Shown here: positions 14,135 through 22,539 of the stretch, one piece after another
Numbering within the stretch: the stretch's first letter is position 1
How the letters are laid out: each line of letters starts with the position of its first letter
NCBI GenBank assembly: GCA_964568735.1
Contig: CAZMRF010000002.1
Span: 1-64,000 of the forward strand
Reading direction: 5' to 3'
Origin: CAZMRF01 sp964568735
GTDB lineage: Bacteria; Acidobacteriota; Polarisedimenticolia; JACPZX01
Length of the DNA stretch: 64,000 nt
Notes under the pieces: generated by a model
The model's database searches: none
Seen by the model: only the letters and a program-made list of their open reading frames with translations
Told to the model about the DNA's origin: nothing
Position numbers and translations under genes: made by a program

Positions 14135-15150
14135 TCGCGGAGGCTCCTTCCCGTGTGGTGAAGGAAGAGGTTCTCCAGGCTCGGCTCCGAGATGTGGACG
14201 TCGTGCAGATCGGATCCGGCCCCGGTGGCGGTCTGGACGATCAGGGGGATCAGCGGGCCCCCGCGGTCGGCGTAGAGGTGCACGGAGCCGTCCCCCGTGG
14301 CGCGGGCCTCCGTCACCCCCGGCAGGCGGCCCAGGCTCGCGACGAGGTCGGCGGCGGCCGTGGAGAATTGCAGCCGCACGAGGTAGCCGCCCGGAATCGA
14401 GCGCTTCAGCTCGGCAGGCGTGCCCAGGGCGATCACCCTGCCGTGGTCGATGATGGCCACCCGGTCGCTGAGGCGGTCGGCCTCCTCCATGTTGTGCGTC
14501 GTGATCAGCACGGTCATCCCCGCGCGGTTGCGCTCCTCGATCATCTCCCAGAGCAGCAGCCTCGTCTGCGGATCGAGCCCGGCGCTGGGCTCGTCGAGGA
14601 AGAGCACCCTAGGTTCGTGCATCAGCGCCCTGGCGATGGAGAGGCGCTGCCGCATCCCGCCCGAGAAGCCCAGCGTGAGATGGTCGGCCCGGTCGGCGAG
14701 CTGCAGGCGCGCCAGGAGCTCATCCGCCCGCCGGCCCCGCTCGCGGGCTCCCAGGCCGAAGTAGGCCCCGTGGAAGGTCAGGATCTCGCGCGCGGTCAGG
14801 GAGAAGTCCAGGTTGGGACGCTGGGGCACGACGCCGATCAGGCGCTTGACCGCCACCCGGCTCACCCAGACGTTCAGATCGCCGATCCAGGCGGTGCCCG
14901 AGGTCGGCCGGATGCGGGTCGTAAGGATCCCGACCGTCGTGGACTTGCCGGCGCCGTTGGGGCCCAGCAGGCCGAGCGTCTCGCCGGGATGGATCTCCAG
15001 CGACAGGCCGTCCACGGCGACGATCTCTGTTGCGCGACGCTTGCCCTCGCGCCGGCGCCTGGCGGCGCCCGCCACGATCCCCTCCGCCGCGACGGGCGCA
15101 GCCGAGGTGTAGACCTTGCGAAGTCCCTCGGTCCTCACGCCAACCGACAT
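14131..15150 (-). CDS. ABC transporter ATP-binding protein, DrrA-like
   Basis: A 339-residue ATPase. Walker A is GLLGPNGAGKSTT, the Q-loop lies in VVPQRPNLD, the signature is LGFSGGMRQRLSIARAL, Walker B is RVLFLDEPSAGLDPQ and the switch His is in ITTHNMEEADRLSDR. About 90 C-terminal residues after the nucleotide-binding domain resemble the regulatory tail of DrrA-type ATPases. An insert of basic residues (ARRRREGKRRATE, about 29-41) sits before the first strand and is unusual. I use the ATG at 15150 with GGGAGGCAGG upstream; the frame is open to 15210. It powers the overlapping permease. Confidence 0.92.
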   Translation of the reverse strand: MSVGVRTEGLRKVYTSAAPVAAEGIVAGAARRRREGKRRATEIVAVDGLSLEIHPGETLGLLGPNGAGKSTTVGILTTRIRPTSGTAWIGDLNVWVSRVAVKRLIGVVPQRPNLDFSLTAREILTFHGAYFGLGARERGRRADELLARLQLADRADHLTLGFSGGMRQRLSIARALMHEPRVLFLDEPSAGLDPQTRLLLWEMIEERNRAGMTVLITTHNMEEADRLSDRVAIIDHGRVIALGTPAELKRSIPGGYLVRLQFSTAAADLVASLGRLPGVTEARATGDGSVHLYADRGGPLIPLIVQTATGAGSDLHDVHISEPSLENLFLHHTGRSLRE

Positions 15151-15246
15151 GACCTGCCTCCCGGGCCGGCGCCCTTCGCCTGGGACGCCGTGACCGGTCG
15201 CAAGATACAACGCCGCGGGCTTCGCCGGAGCGGGCTCGCTCCGCGC

Positions 15247-18200
15247 TCAGGGCCCTTCGTTCCCGCAGGCGTCGGCCGCGCGCACGACGTAGTAGCCGTG
15301 TTGGGTCGCGCCGCCGGCTCCGGCATCCTCGAAGAAGGTCCCCTCGGTGCTCCCGATGAGAGCGAACGGGCCGCGGGGCGCCGCCGCCCTGTAGACGTGG
15401 TAGGCGGCGGCCTGCGGTGCGGCCCCCCAGAGGAGCTGGACGTGGGCGTTGCCGGCGTTGCGGGCCTCGAGGTCGCCGGGGACCTCACCCGGGGAGGGCT
15501 GCGAGGTCTCGTCCCGCGCGAGGACGTAGCGCACATTCACGTCGGTGAGGCCGCCGTTGCCCGGCCCCGAGGCGCAGCTCTCGTCGTTCTCCGCGCGGAC
15601 GAGGTAGTAGAGGTCAGTGTCCGGGGGCGGCGCCGGATCCACCCAGGAGGTCCCCGTCAGCCCGAACGCCCGGAGGTTGGCCGGCGAGGGGATGAAGCCG
15701 ATCTTCGTGTCCCTGTAGACGGCGTAGCTCCCCGACTTTCCCGTCCCCCACGAGACGGCCCGCTTCCAGGTGACGGAGATGCCCGATGCGGAGCAGGGAT
15801 CGAGATCCACGGCCGACGTGATCCCCTCCATCGAGGGAGCCCCGGCGCACCCGCCGCACTGCGCGAAGGGAGGGAAGGACCCGTCGCGGACCACGAGGCG
15901 ATCCACGTTCCATCCGCCCCGCCGGTCGAGCGTGGCGGGGGTCTGCTGCCTCAGGCGGATGCGAAGATCCGGGTTCCCGTCGGCCCACGGGGCGATGCTC
16001 AGCACCTGGCGGCTCCAGGAGCTGGTGCTGCGGTTGGTGAAGCTGAGGACGCGCACCCATCCCGCCGGCGTCAGGATCTCGATGGAGGCGGTGGCCGACG
16101 GGCCCGTGTTCAGGTAGCGATAGAAGCGAAGCTCTCCGTTGCGCAGGAGGGTCGCGTCGATACCGGGGCTCGTCGCGCTCTCGTCGGTGAGCAGCTCGTA
16201 GAGCCTCGGGGCGCCGCCGAGCCCGCTGAGATCCTGTCCGAGGACATTCGCGCCGAAGAGCGCGGCCCCAGGGTCGTCCGGGGGCACACCCGTCCCGGTG
16301 GGCTGGCCGATCTGCCACTCTCCCTCCAGGCTCCACCCCGTCGGCTTCTCGAAGCCGTCGGCGAAGATGGCGCCGGGGATCATCACTCCGCTGAACTCGA
16401 GCGGCCCCTGCCCCGCGTCGGCGAGAGCCTTGTTCCCGTAGGCGTCGGTCGAGCGGATCTGGAAGTAGATCCGGCCGCACTCCTCGATGGGCTCGATCTC
16501 GGCGGAGTGGCTCGTGGCGAAGAAGTTCCGCGGCACGCTCACGTCCAGGTCGGGCGTCGTCCCCCACTCGAGCAGGCCCGTCGCCGGCTCGGCGGTCGTC
16601 CAGCTCACGATCGCCTCGGCGTCGCTCGTCGGTGTCACCTGGATGCTCACGATCCCCGCGTGCTGGCAGTCCGCCGTTCCGGTGGCGAAGGCCGTCCTGG
16701 CCGTGCCCGTCCCGTCGTCGGCGTCGGTGTAGGAGGCGGTCAGGAGATCGGCGTGGGCCGTCTGCACCCTCCTATCCCCCGGCGTCGCAGGGCCGGGCCC
16801 CGTCAGGATGGAGCCCGTGAAGGTCGAGGTGTTCACCCCCGTCTCGCGCAGGAAGGCGATCTCCGGGATCGCCTCGGTGGTCGAGGTGACTCGAAGCTGG
16901 GCCGCGTCCGCGAGATCGGAGTGGAGATTGAGATCCATGTCGGTCAGCCTCACCGGCAGGCTGCCAAGGCAGCTCGCGGCGGGCCTGTCGAGCTGCACGA
17001 CGGCGCGATGGCACTGCTGGAGCCCCTGCCCGAAATCTCCGGGCGTCTCGAAGGCGAGCGGGCCTCCCCCGCTGCCGCCCCCGGTCGCCACGTTTCCCGC
17101 GGCATCGCGGCTCTCCGCCTCGAGCAGGTAGCGCGTGCAGCGGCGCAGGCCGCTCAGGGTGACGGCATGCTCGGTCACGAGCGTCCCGACGGCGATCTCC
17201 TGCTCGCCCGGGGCGATCTCCCCCCAGAGGACCCGGGTCGTGGCGGGCTCGGGCGTGCGCCAGGTGACGAATACGGAGCTCTGCGAGAGCTGCTGCACCA
17301 CGAGGCCGCTGATCGAGGGTGGCGTGCAGTCCACGCGGGCCGTGGCTTGCCTGAGGATCCCATGGCCTCCACGCCCGTCGTCGCGGTCGATGTACCGGGC
17401 CGTGATCGTGTCCCCGTCGGCCGCCTGGAGCAGGGCATCGCCCGCGGAGGAGGGGGCGCTCGTCGACGTGACGCGCCCGACGTGACGGGCGGTGAAGGGG
17501 ACTTCCTCGGCAAGCGCGAGGATCTCGCCGGAGGGCTCGGAGGTCGATGAGATCTCCGCGGATTCGGAGCCGATGTTGCCATCGTAGACCGTGACGGCGA
17601 TCGTGGAGTCGCAGGTGTAGAGGCTCCGGTCGAGGCTGACGGCCCCCTCGAAGCTGTGCGAGGCCACGGTGACGCAGTTCGAGACCGGCCCGTCGCAGGC
17701 CGTCCGGGCGGAGAGCGGCTGTATCCGGTAGTGGAGTGCGAGATCCCTGGGGGGGAAATTGTCCGTGAAATCGGTGATGCCCGGGAAGATCTGCGCGATC
17801 ACGTTCTGGCTGTAGTCGCAGGAGATCTCCGTTCGCAGGACCCTGTAGCCGGTGGCGCCGGGGACGGGGCTCCAGGAGAGATCCACCTGATCGGGATCCG
17901 CGACGGCGGCCAGCTCGGGTGCGGCGAGCACGGGGCAGCCCGGGGTGCTCCGGTTCGAGGTGTCGCCCGCCAGCCCGCAGGCGATCCCGTGGCGCGCGAA
18001 GGCTGCGAAGATCGACCCGGCGTGGGGCGTGCCGTTCGCCAGGTTGGCGTCGTCGTCATCGGCCACGCGCATCCGGGTGAACCAGTTCCCGGCCCCGCAG
18101 CCATCGCTCACGGGAAGGGCGCAGTTGAAGATCTTCCCGCCCGAGCCCACGCGCGAGACGTACCAGAGCCGCTCGGTGAGCTGCCAGGCCGTCGCCGGGT

Positions 18201-19893
18201 CGATCCCCGTCGCCGGCAGGTCCCTCGTGGCCAGGTCGAAGATCGTCTCGGTGACGACCTGGCTCTCGCAGTGCTGCTCGCGCCCGCAGGCCCCGGTGCC
18301 GAGGGGACACCTCGTTCGAATGAACCCGGCGGGCGTGGCGGGCGTCATCGCCTCGCGCCGCTCCCAGTCCATCTCGCGGATTCCGGCGCACTCCAGGCAG
18401 GCGTCGCCGAAGGCGGCGCAGAGCTGGCCCGGCTTGAAGCCCTCGCCGATGCAGGAGCGCCGCTCCTGGATGACCGCGGCCACGTCGGCATATCCCTCGG
18501 TCGGGATGTCGAAGCCGCCGCCATCCTGCTCGTCGAGGCCGTGCGCGAACTCGTGGACGACGATGCTGCCGATCTCGCCTGCGTTGGCGCATCCGCCGCC
18601 CGAGGCGAAGTAGCCGACCGCTCCGTTGTAGAAGGCGTTGCAGGTGCCGGGGAAGTTCACGAAGGCGAGGAGCGGATGCACGGGGAAGCTGAGGAAGGGG
18701 AGCCAGTAGCGGGCCTTCTCCTGGATGCGATTCAGGTGGTAGTAGACCGTCCTCGAGGCGGCGGTGTTTCCCGGGCTGGATCCCTGTGAGACGGAGCAGT
18801 CGGTCCCCGCGTGCGAGCCCAGATCGAGCCCCTCGCCACAGACGGCGCTCTCGAAGAGCGCGCCGCATGTATCGATGCGCCGGGTGAAGGAGCCCTGCAG
18901 CTCGGTGGAGACGGTGTTGCCGCGCGCGCAGAAGAACCTCCCCGCGCCCGTCGCCTCGCCCCCGCCCTCCATGTCCGTCCAGGGGAGGGGGTAGCTCTGC
19001 TGGCAGCCGTCGGGGCAGACCCCGTCGTTCGTGATCGGATAGACCCCTCCGCGGAGAGTGTCGTACTGCGTCTCGTCCTCGAAGGCGAAGAGCTCGCCGG
19101 TGGCGGCGTCCACCCGCGCCACCCACGTGGCGGGATCCCCTTCGACGAGGAGGACGACCCTCCAGGCCAACTTCAAGAAAACGCTTTCGCCCTCGGCCGT
19201 CGGGACGAGGAGGAGGTCCGCCGCATCGACCGCGGGGACGGGTTCGCCTGCCGCGATGTTCATGTGGGCGATGGCCTGCGCCGCGGCCTCCTCTGCGCTC
19301 ACGGTTGGAACGAGCACTCCGGGCGCCTTCCCCCATCCCGTCGCGCCGAAGGCCGCGAGGCGGCCGCGAACGAGGTAGAGGCGGACCTGGTCGTCCTGGA
19401 CCGGGATCCCACCCACCGCGCGCCCGAAGAGGAGGATGGCGTGGTCTGCGTCCATCGGGCCCGAGCCCTCCTCGCTGAGGACCAGCTCGGAGGGATCGAG
19501 GCCGAAGAGGTGCTGGTGCCTGACGAGGAAGGCGCGCGCCTGCTTCTCGAGTTCCCGCGGATCCGCGGCCGAGAGGGCCGGAGCCCAGTCGAGGCCCGCT
19601 CCCTGCGCGAGGAGGGGGATCCGCGTGCGGCGATCGAGCCAGACCTCCCAGGGCCCTCCCTCACCCCGTGCGAAGGCGCTCCACTCCGCCGCCTGCTTGC
19701 CGAGCCCGGGGATCGCCTCGGGCCGCTCCCCGAGGACACCGAGGGGCGCCGAGGCATCGAGGAGAGCGAGCTCGGGGCGGGCGCCCGGGTCCAGGCGTGA
19801 TTCGGCGGCGGGGAGCGCGGAGGCCACGAGGAGAGCCAGGCAGGCTGAACAGATCGTGGCGACGCGCGTGGTCGCGGGACACGTGGAGCCCAT
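15247..19893 (-). CDS. Large secreted zinc metalloprotease with fibronectin-like C-terminal repeats
   Basis: A 1548-residue exported protein. A signal peptide covers about residues 1-30 (ICSACLALLVASALPAAES). Residues about 45-290 look like an FTP/propeptide region with FLVRHQHLFGLDPSEL and WVARVDAATGELFAFED. The zinc site is HEFAHGLDEQDGGG (His447, Glu448, His451), with the third ligand probably Glu466 in TEGYADVAA, placing it among gluzincins near M4/M36. Many cysteines in the catalytic part suggest disulfides. From about 680 on there are repeated FN3-like modules (ATGYRVLRTEI, ARYLLEAESRDAAG, AAAYHVYRAAAPRGPF) and a jelly-roll-like segment near 1200-1340. It probably degrades extracellular protein. 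It follows the TerB gene by 49 bases. Confidence 0.85.
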   Translation of the reverse strand: MGSTCPATTRVATICSACLALLVASALPAAESRLDPGARPELALLDASAPLGVLGERPEAIPGLGKQAAEWSAFARGEGGPWEVWLDRRTRIPLLAQGAGLDWAPALSAADPRELEKQARAFLVRHQHLFGLDPSELVLSEEGSGPMDADHAILLFGRAVGGIPVQDDQVRLYLVRGRLAAFGATGWGKAPGVLVPTVSAEEAAAQAIAHMNIAAGEPVPAVDAADLLLVPTAEGESVFLKLAWRVVLLVEGDPATWVARVDAATGELFAFEDETQYDTLRGGVYPITNDGVCPDGCQQSYPLPWTDMEGGGEATGAGRFFCARGNTVSTELQGSFTRRIDTCGALFESAVCGEGLDLGSHAGTDCSVSQGSSPGNTAASRTVYYHLNRIQEKARYWLPFLSFPVHPLLAFVNFPGTCNAFYNGAVGYFASGGGCANAGEIGSIVVHEFAHGLDEQDGGGFDIPTEGYADVAAVIQERRSCIGEGFKPGQLCAAFGDACLECAGIREMDWERREAMTPATPAGFIRTRCPLGTGACGREQHCESQVVTETIFDLATRDLPATGIDPATAWQLTERLWYVSRVGSGGKIFNCALPVSDGCGAGNWFTRMRVADDDDANLANGTPHAGSIFAAFARHGIACGLAGDTSNRSTPGCPVLAAPELAAVADPDQVDLSWSPVPGATGYRVLRTEISCDYSQNVIAQIFPGITDFTDNFPPRDLALHYRIQPLSARTACDGPVSNCVTVASHSFEGAVSLDRSLYTCDSTIAVTVYDGNIGSESAEISSTSEPSGEILALAEEVPFTARHVGRVTSTSAPSSAGDALLQAADGDTITARYIDRDDGRGGHGILRQATARVDCTPPSISGLVVQQLSQSSVFVTWRTPEPATTRVLWGEIAPGEQEIAVGTLVTEHAVTLSGLRRCTRYLLEAESRDAAGNVATGGGSGGGPLAFETPGDFGQGLQQCHRAVVQLDRPAASCLGSLPVRLTDMDLNLHSDLADAAQLRVTSTTEAIPEIAFLRETGVNTSTFTGSILTGPGPATPGDRRVQTAHADLLTASYTDADDGTGTARTAFATGTADCQHAGIVSIQVTPTSDAEAIVSWTTAEPATGLLEWGTTPDLDVSVPRNFFATSHSAEIEPIEECGRIYFQIRSTDAYGNKALADAGQGPLEFSGVMIPGAIFADGFEKPTGWSLEGEWQIGQPTGTGVPPDDPGAALFGANVLGQDLSGLGGAPRLYELLTDESATSPGIDATLLRNGELRFYRYLNTGPSATASIEILTPAGWVRVLSFTNRSTSSWSRQVLSIAPWADGNPDLRIRLRQQTPATLDRRGGWNVDRLVVRDGSFPPFAQCGGCAGAPSMEGITSAVDLDPCSASGISVTWKRAVSWGTGKSGSYAVYRDTKIGFIPSPANLRAFGLTGTSWVDPAPPPDTDLYYLVRAENDESCASGPGNGGLTDVNVRYVLARDETSQPSPGEVPGDLEARNAGNAHVQLLWGAAPQAAAYHVYRAAAPRGPFALIGSTEGTFFEDAGAGGATQHGYYVVRAADACGNEGP

Positions 19894-19942
19894 CGGACAC
19901 CCCCCCGGGCCGGGACGCAGGATGATACCGCCAAACCGGCGA

Positions 19943-20473
19943 TCAGTCCTCGTTTTCCTTGAAGACCGCCCGCTTCTCCGTGTACTGGCTCCGGATGGCC
20001 ACCATCTCGCGGTGGGTGAAGCCGAGCTCCCGGGCCACCTGCGCGATGCTCGCCTCCTCGACGGCCGAGATCGACTCGTCCGAAGCGGAGACGGCGAAGA
20101 GGCAGTGCAGGAGGAGGATCTTCTCCTCCCGGCTCGCCTCGCGGTTGAACTCGCGGGTGACGATGAAGTTGTCCGTCCCCCCGAAGAGGATGTTCTGGTG
20201 CCTGGCGATCTGGACCACGAGGACCGCCTGCTCCTCGGGGAGGTTGCCCCACTTCATCACGATCCTCTCCATCTCGCGCACCTCCGCCTCGCTGATGTCG
20301 AGGTCCGCCTGAGCCACGCGGCTGAGGATGAAGGCGAAGGCCGCGATGTGGCGGGCGCGGGCGGGCTCGAGGTGATCGAGCTGCCCCACGATCCTCCTCA
20401 GGGTGGCGATATCGGTGGCAGGAACCTCGGGGTCCGCACCTCCGAGGCCGAAGAGGCTGCGCAGCCCGCTCAC
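19943..20473 (-). CDS. TerB-like tellurite-resistance domain protein
   Basis: A 176-residue cytoplasmic protein with the helical TerB fold: LEPARARHIAAFAFILSRVAQADLDISEAEVREMERIVMKWG (acidic metal-binding helix), then REASREEKILLLHCLFAVSASDESISAVEEASIAQVARELGFTHREMVAIR. TerB domains bind divalent metal and are linked to stress responses. I choose the GTG at 20473, which overlaps the pspC stop by four bases; the longer frame overlaps pspC entirely. It is the last gene of the operon starting at 28176. Confidence 0.8.
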   Translation of the reverse strand: MSGLRSLFGLGGADPEVPATDIATLRRIVGQLDHLEPARARHIAAFAFILSRVAQADLDISEAEVREMERIVMKWGNLPEEQAVLVVQIARHQNILFGGTDNFIVTREFNREASREEKILLLHCLFAVSASDESISAVEEASIAQVARELGFTHREMVAIRSQYTEKRAVFKENED

Positions 20474-20670
20474 GAGCCCTCCTGGGGCATGACGAGCCAG
20501 AGGATCAGGTAGGCGATCGTTCCGGGGAAGGCCGCCGAGATGAGCGACACGACGACGTAGAGAATGCGGACGAGCGTCGGGTCCCAGCCCAGCCACTCCG
20601 CGAGCCCTCCGCACACCCCCGCGATCATCTTGTTGGATCGGGAACGCTGCAGTGGTCTTCCGCCAGCCAT
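20470..20670 (-). CDS. PspC domain protein
   Basis: A 66-residue protein comprising one PspC domain: RSRSNKMIAGVCGGLAEWLGWDPTLVRILYVVVSL and AAFPGTIAYLILWLVMPQE, giving two membrane-associated helices. PspC proteins take part in phage-shock and envelope-stress responses; no PspA is nearby. It is translationally coupled to the TerB gene and starts 13 bases after the metallo-hydrolase gene. Both flanking genes fit an envelope or metal stress theme, but a shared role is inference. Confidence 0.88.
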   Translation of the reverse strand: MAGGRPLQRSRSNKMIAGVCGGLAEWLGWDPTLVRILYVVVSLISAAFPGTIAYLILWLVMPQEGS

Positions 20671-20683
20671 GTTTCTTCTCCTG

Positions 20684-21427
20684 TCAGAGATCCCGGACCG
20701 CCGAGCCGGGGACGACGTCTTCCTTGCCGCCGTCGTCGAAGCGGACCCAGCATTTCGTGCCGCCGTCGTAGTCTCGCGCGCGAAGGAGAAGCGTCGCCGG
20801 CTGCCCCCAGGCGGAACACCTGCCCGACCCCGCGGGATCCTCTCCTCGCCAGGCCCTGATGAAGGGATTCGTCTCCCACTCGCGCCCGATCGTGGTCGAG
20901 TCCGTGTGGCCCGGGTGGACGGCCATCTCCCTCGGGAGCGCCATGAGGACATCCATGATCGAATGGCGGAGGTCCTCGATCGTCGTGTGGCCGGGCGCCC
21001 GCGTGCCTCCCACGCTTCCCCGGAAGAGGGTGTCTCCCGTGAAGACCGCCTCTTCGTTGACGACGTAGGCGAGCTGCCCGAGCGTGTGGCCGGGGATGTG
21101 AAGCGCCCGGATCTTCAGATCGCCGGTCGCGATCTCGTCTCCATCTCCAAGCTCGACGTCGAGCGAGCCGAAGAGGTCGCGCTCGCTCCCGTGGCCGCAG
21201 ACAAGGCAGCCCGTCCTGCCCTTGAAGAAGCCGTTGTTATCGACGTGGTCGATGTGATGATGGGTGCACAGGACGTGCGTCACGGTCAGGCGGAGCGCCT
21301 CGATCTTCCGCATCACGGGATCGGCCGGGCCTCCCGTGTCCACCAGGACCGCATGGCCTCCGGGCCGATCCGCGACGAGCCAGGTGTTCGAGAGCCATCC
21401 CGGGTGCATGCTCTGTTCGACGATCAC
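20684..21427 (-). CDS. Metallo-beta-lactamase fold hydrolase, glyoxalase II-like
   Basis: A 247-residue hydrolase. The metal site is CTHHHIDHVDN (HxHxDH), followed by HIPGHTLGQLAYV, GDTLFRGSVGG and AVHPGHTDSTTIGREWETNPFIR, the order seen in glyoxalase II and related thioesterases. The C-terminal 50 residues (LLLRARDYDGGTKCWVRFDDG) are an extra small domain. Start: GTG 21427, overlapping the stop of the propeller gene by four bases. It may hydrolyse S-acyl-glutathione or a similar thioester in the cytoplasm. Confidence 0.85.
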   Translation of the reverse strand: MIVEQSMHPGWLSNTWLVADRPGGHAVLVDTGGPADPVMRKIEALRLTVTHVLCTHHHIDHVDNNGFFKGRTGCLVCGHGSERDLFGSLDVELGDGDEIATGDLKIRALHIPGHTLGQLAYVVNEEAVFTGDTLFRGSVGGTRAPGHTTIEDLRHSIMDVLMALPREMAVHPGHTDSTTIGREWETNPFIRAWRGEDPAGSGRCSAWGQPATLLLRARDYDGGTKCWVRFDDGGKEDVVPGSAVRDL

Positions 21428-22527
21428 GCGCCTACCCGCGAGGAAAGCGGCGACCAGGCCATGCCGTCGGGCTCCCGGCCGGCCTTCAGCGAGCCCACGA
21501 CCTCCCACGTCTCGAGATCGATGATGGCCACGGCGTCGGCATTGGCATTGGCGACGTAGGCCCGCTTCCCACCTGAGGGGATCAGGATCCCGATCGGGAC
21601 GCTGCTGGCGCCGAACTGCCCGCCGAAGAGCCGCCCGTCCACGCTCTCCGCCTTCAGCTTCATCGGGATCCGGCGGAGCAGCTCCCGGGTTGCCGCGTCG
21701 AAGACGGCCACCTCGCCGGCGCCGGGCGTCGAAACGAGCACGTGCTTCCCGTCGGGCGTCGCCCTGGCCCGGATCGGGAAGGGCTTCGCATCCGGCTCGA
21801 GGCCCGCCTTCACGTTCAGCTCGCGGACGACCTCGAGCGTCGCCGCGTCGAGGATGGAGATGGTGTCCGCGGCCCGGTTCGTGACCCAGACCTCCTTCCC
21901 GCTGGGCGTGATCTCGATCCCCTCGGCGCCGGCTCCGGTCTTCACGTCCTTCACGTGCTGTCCCGCGTCGAGATCCAGGACGGTCACGGAGCCCGAGCCG
22001 ATGTTCGCGACGAAGGCGCGCATCTCGTCGGGGGTAACGGCCACCATGTGCGAGACGTCCTGTCCTGTGGCGATGGTCTTCACGACCCTTCCGCTCTCGA
22101 CCTCCACGACGAGAAGGCTCTGATTCTCCTCGGCCGTCACGAGGGCCCGCCTCCCGTCACGGAGCCAGACGACGCCGTGCGGCCTGCGGTACTCGCCGAG
22201 ATCGATCGTCTTCGCCACCTTCGCCGCGGGGACGTCGATGACGGTGAGCGTCGAGCCGGGGGCATCGCGGCCGCCGTAGTTCGTCACCAGGACCAGCCGC
22301 CCATCGGGCGAGACGGCCCCTTCGTGAGGCCCGTCCCCCGTGGGAAGCGTGGCGACCGTGGAGCCCGAGTCGAGATCGATGAGCGTGGCAGTCGCGTCGG
22401 ATTTGTTGAGGACGACGAGCGTGCCCTGGCTGGCAGGAGCGATGGAGGGCGTGGCGAAGGCGACCGCCGCGCAAACGGCGGCGATGGAGGCGCTGCTGAG
22501 GGCGGGGTAGAGACGAGAACGGCTCAT
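21424..22527 (-). CDS. Secreted YVTN-type beta-propeller protein
   Basis: A 367-residue exported protein with a signal peptide (1-33, ending SIAPAS) and about seven blades of the YVTN/lactonase-like repeat: TLVVLNKSDATATLIDLDSGSTVATLPTG, DGRLVLVTNYGG, DEMRAFVANIGSGSVTVLDL, GKEVWVTNRAADTISILDA, GKHVLVSTPGAGEVAVFDA and GKRAYVANANADAVAIIDL. Such propellers bind ligands or act as scaffolds, and no catalytic residue can be named. AGGAGA precedes the ATG. It starts 12 bases after the giant peptidase gene and is probably co-expressed with it in the periplasm. Confidence 0.87.
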   Translation of the reverse strand: MSRSRLYPALSSASIAAVCAAVAFATPSIAPASQGTLVVLNKSDATATLIDLDSGSTVATLPTGDGPHEGAVSPDGRLVLVTNYGGRDAPGSTLTVIDVPAAKVAKTIDLGEYRRPHGVVWLRDGRRALVTAEENQSLLVVEVESGRVVKTIATGQDVSHMVAVTPDEMRAFVANIGSGSVTVLDLDAGQHVKDVKTGAGAEGIEITPSGKEVWVTNRAADTISILDAATLEVVRELNVKAGLEPDAKPFPIRARATPDGKHVLVSTPGAGEVAVFDAATRELLRRIPMKLKAESVDGRLFGGQFGASSVPIGILIPSGGKRAYVANANADAVAIIDLETWEVVGSLKAGREPDGMAWSPLSSRVGA

Positions 22528-22539
22528 CGCGGTGATCTC

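Noticed and set aside
14155..17550. Plus-strand 1131-codon frame
   Set aside because: Arg/Gly/Pro-rich shadow of the ABC ATPase and metalloprotease genes on the other strand; no domain or start signal.
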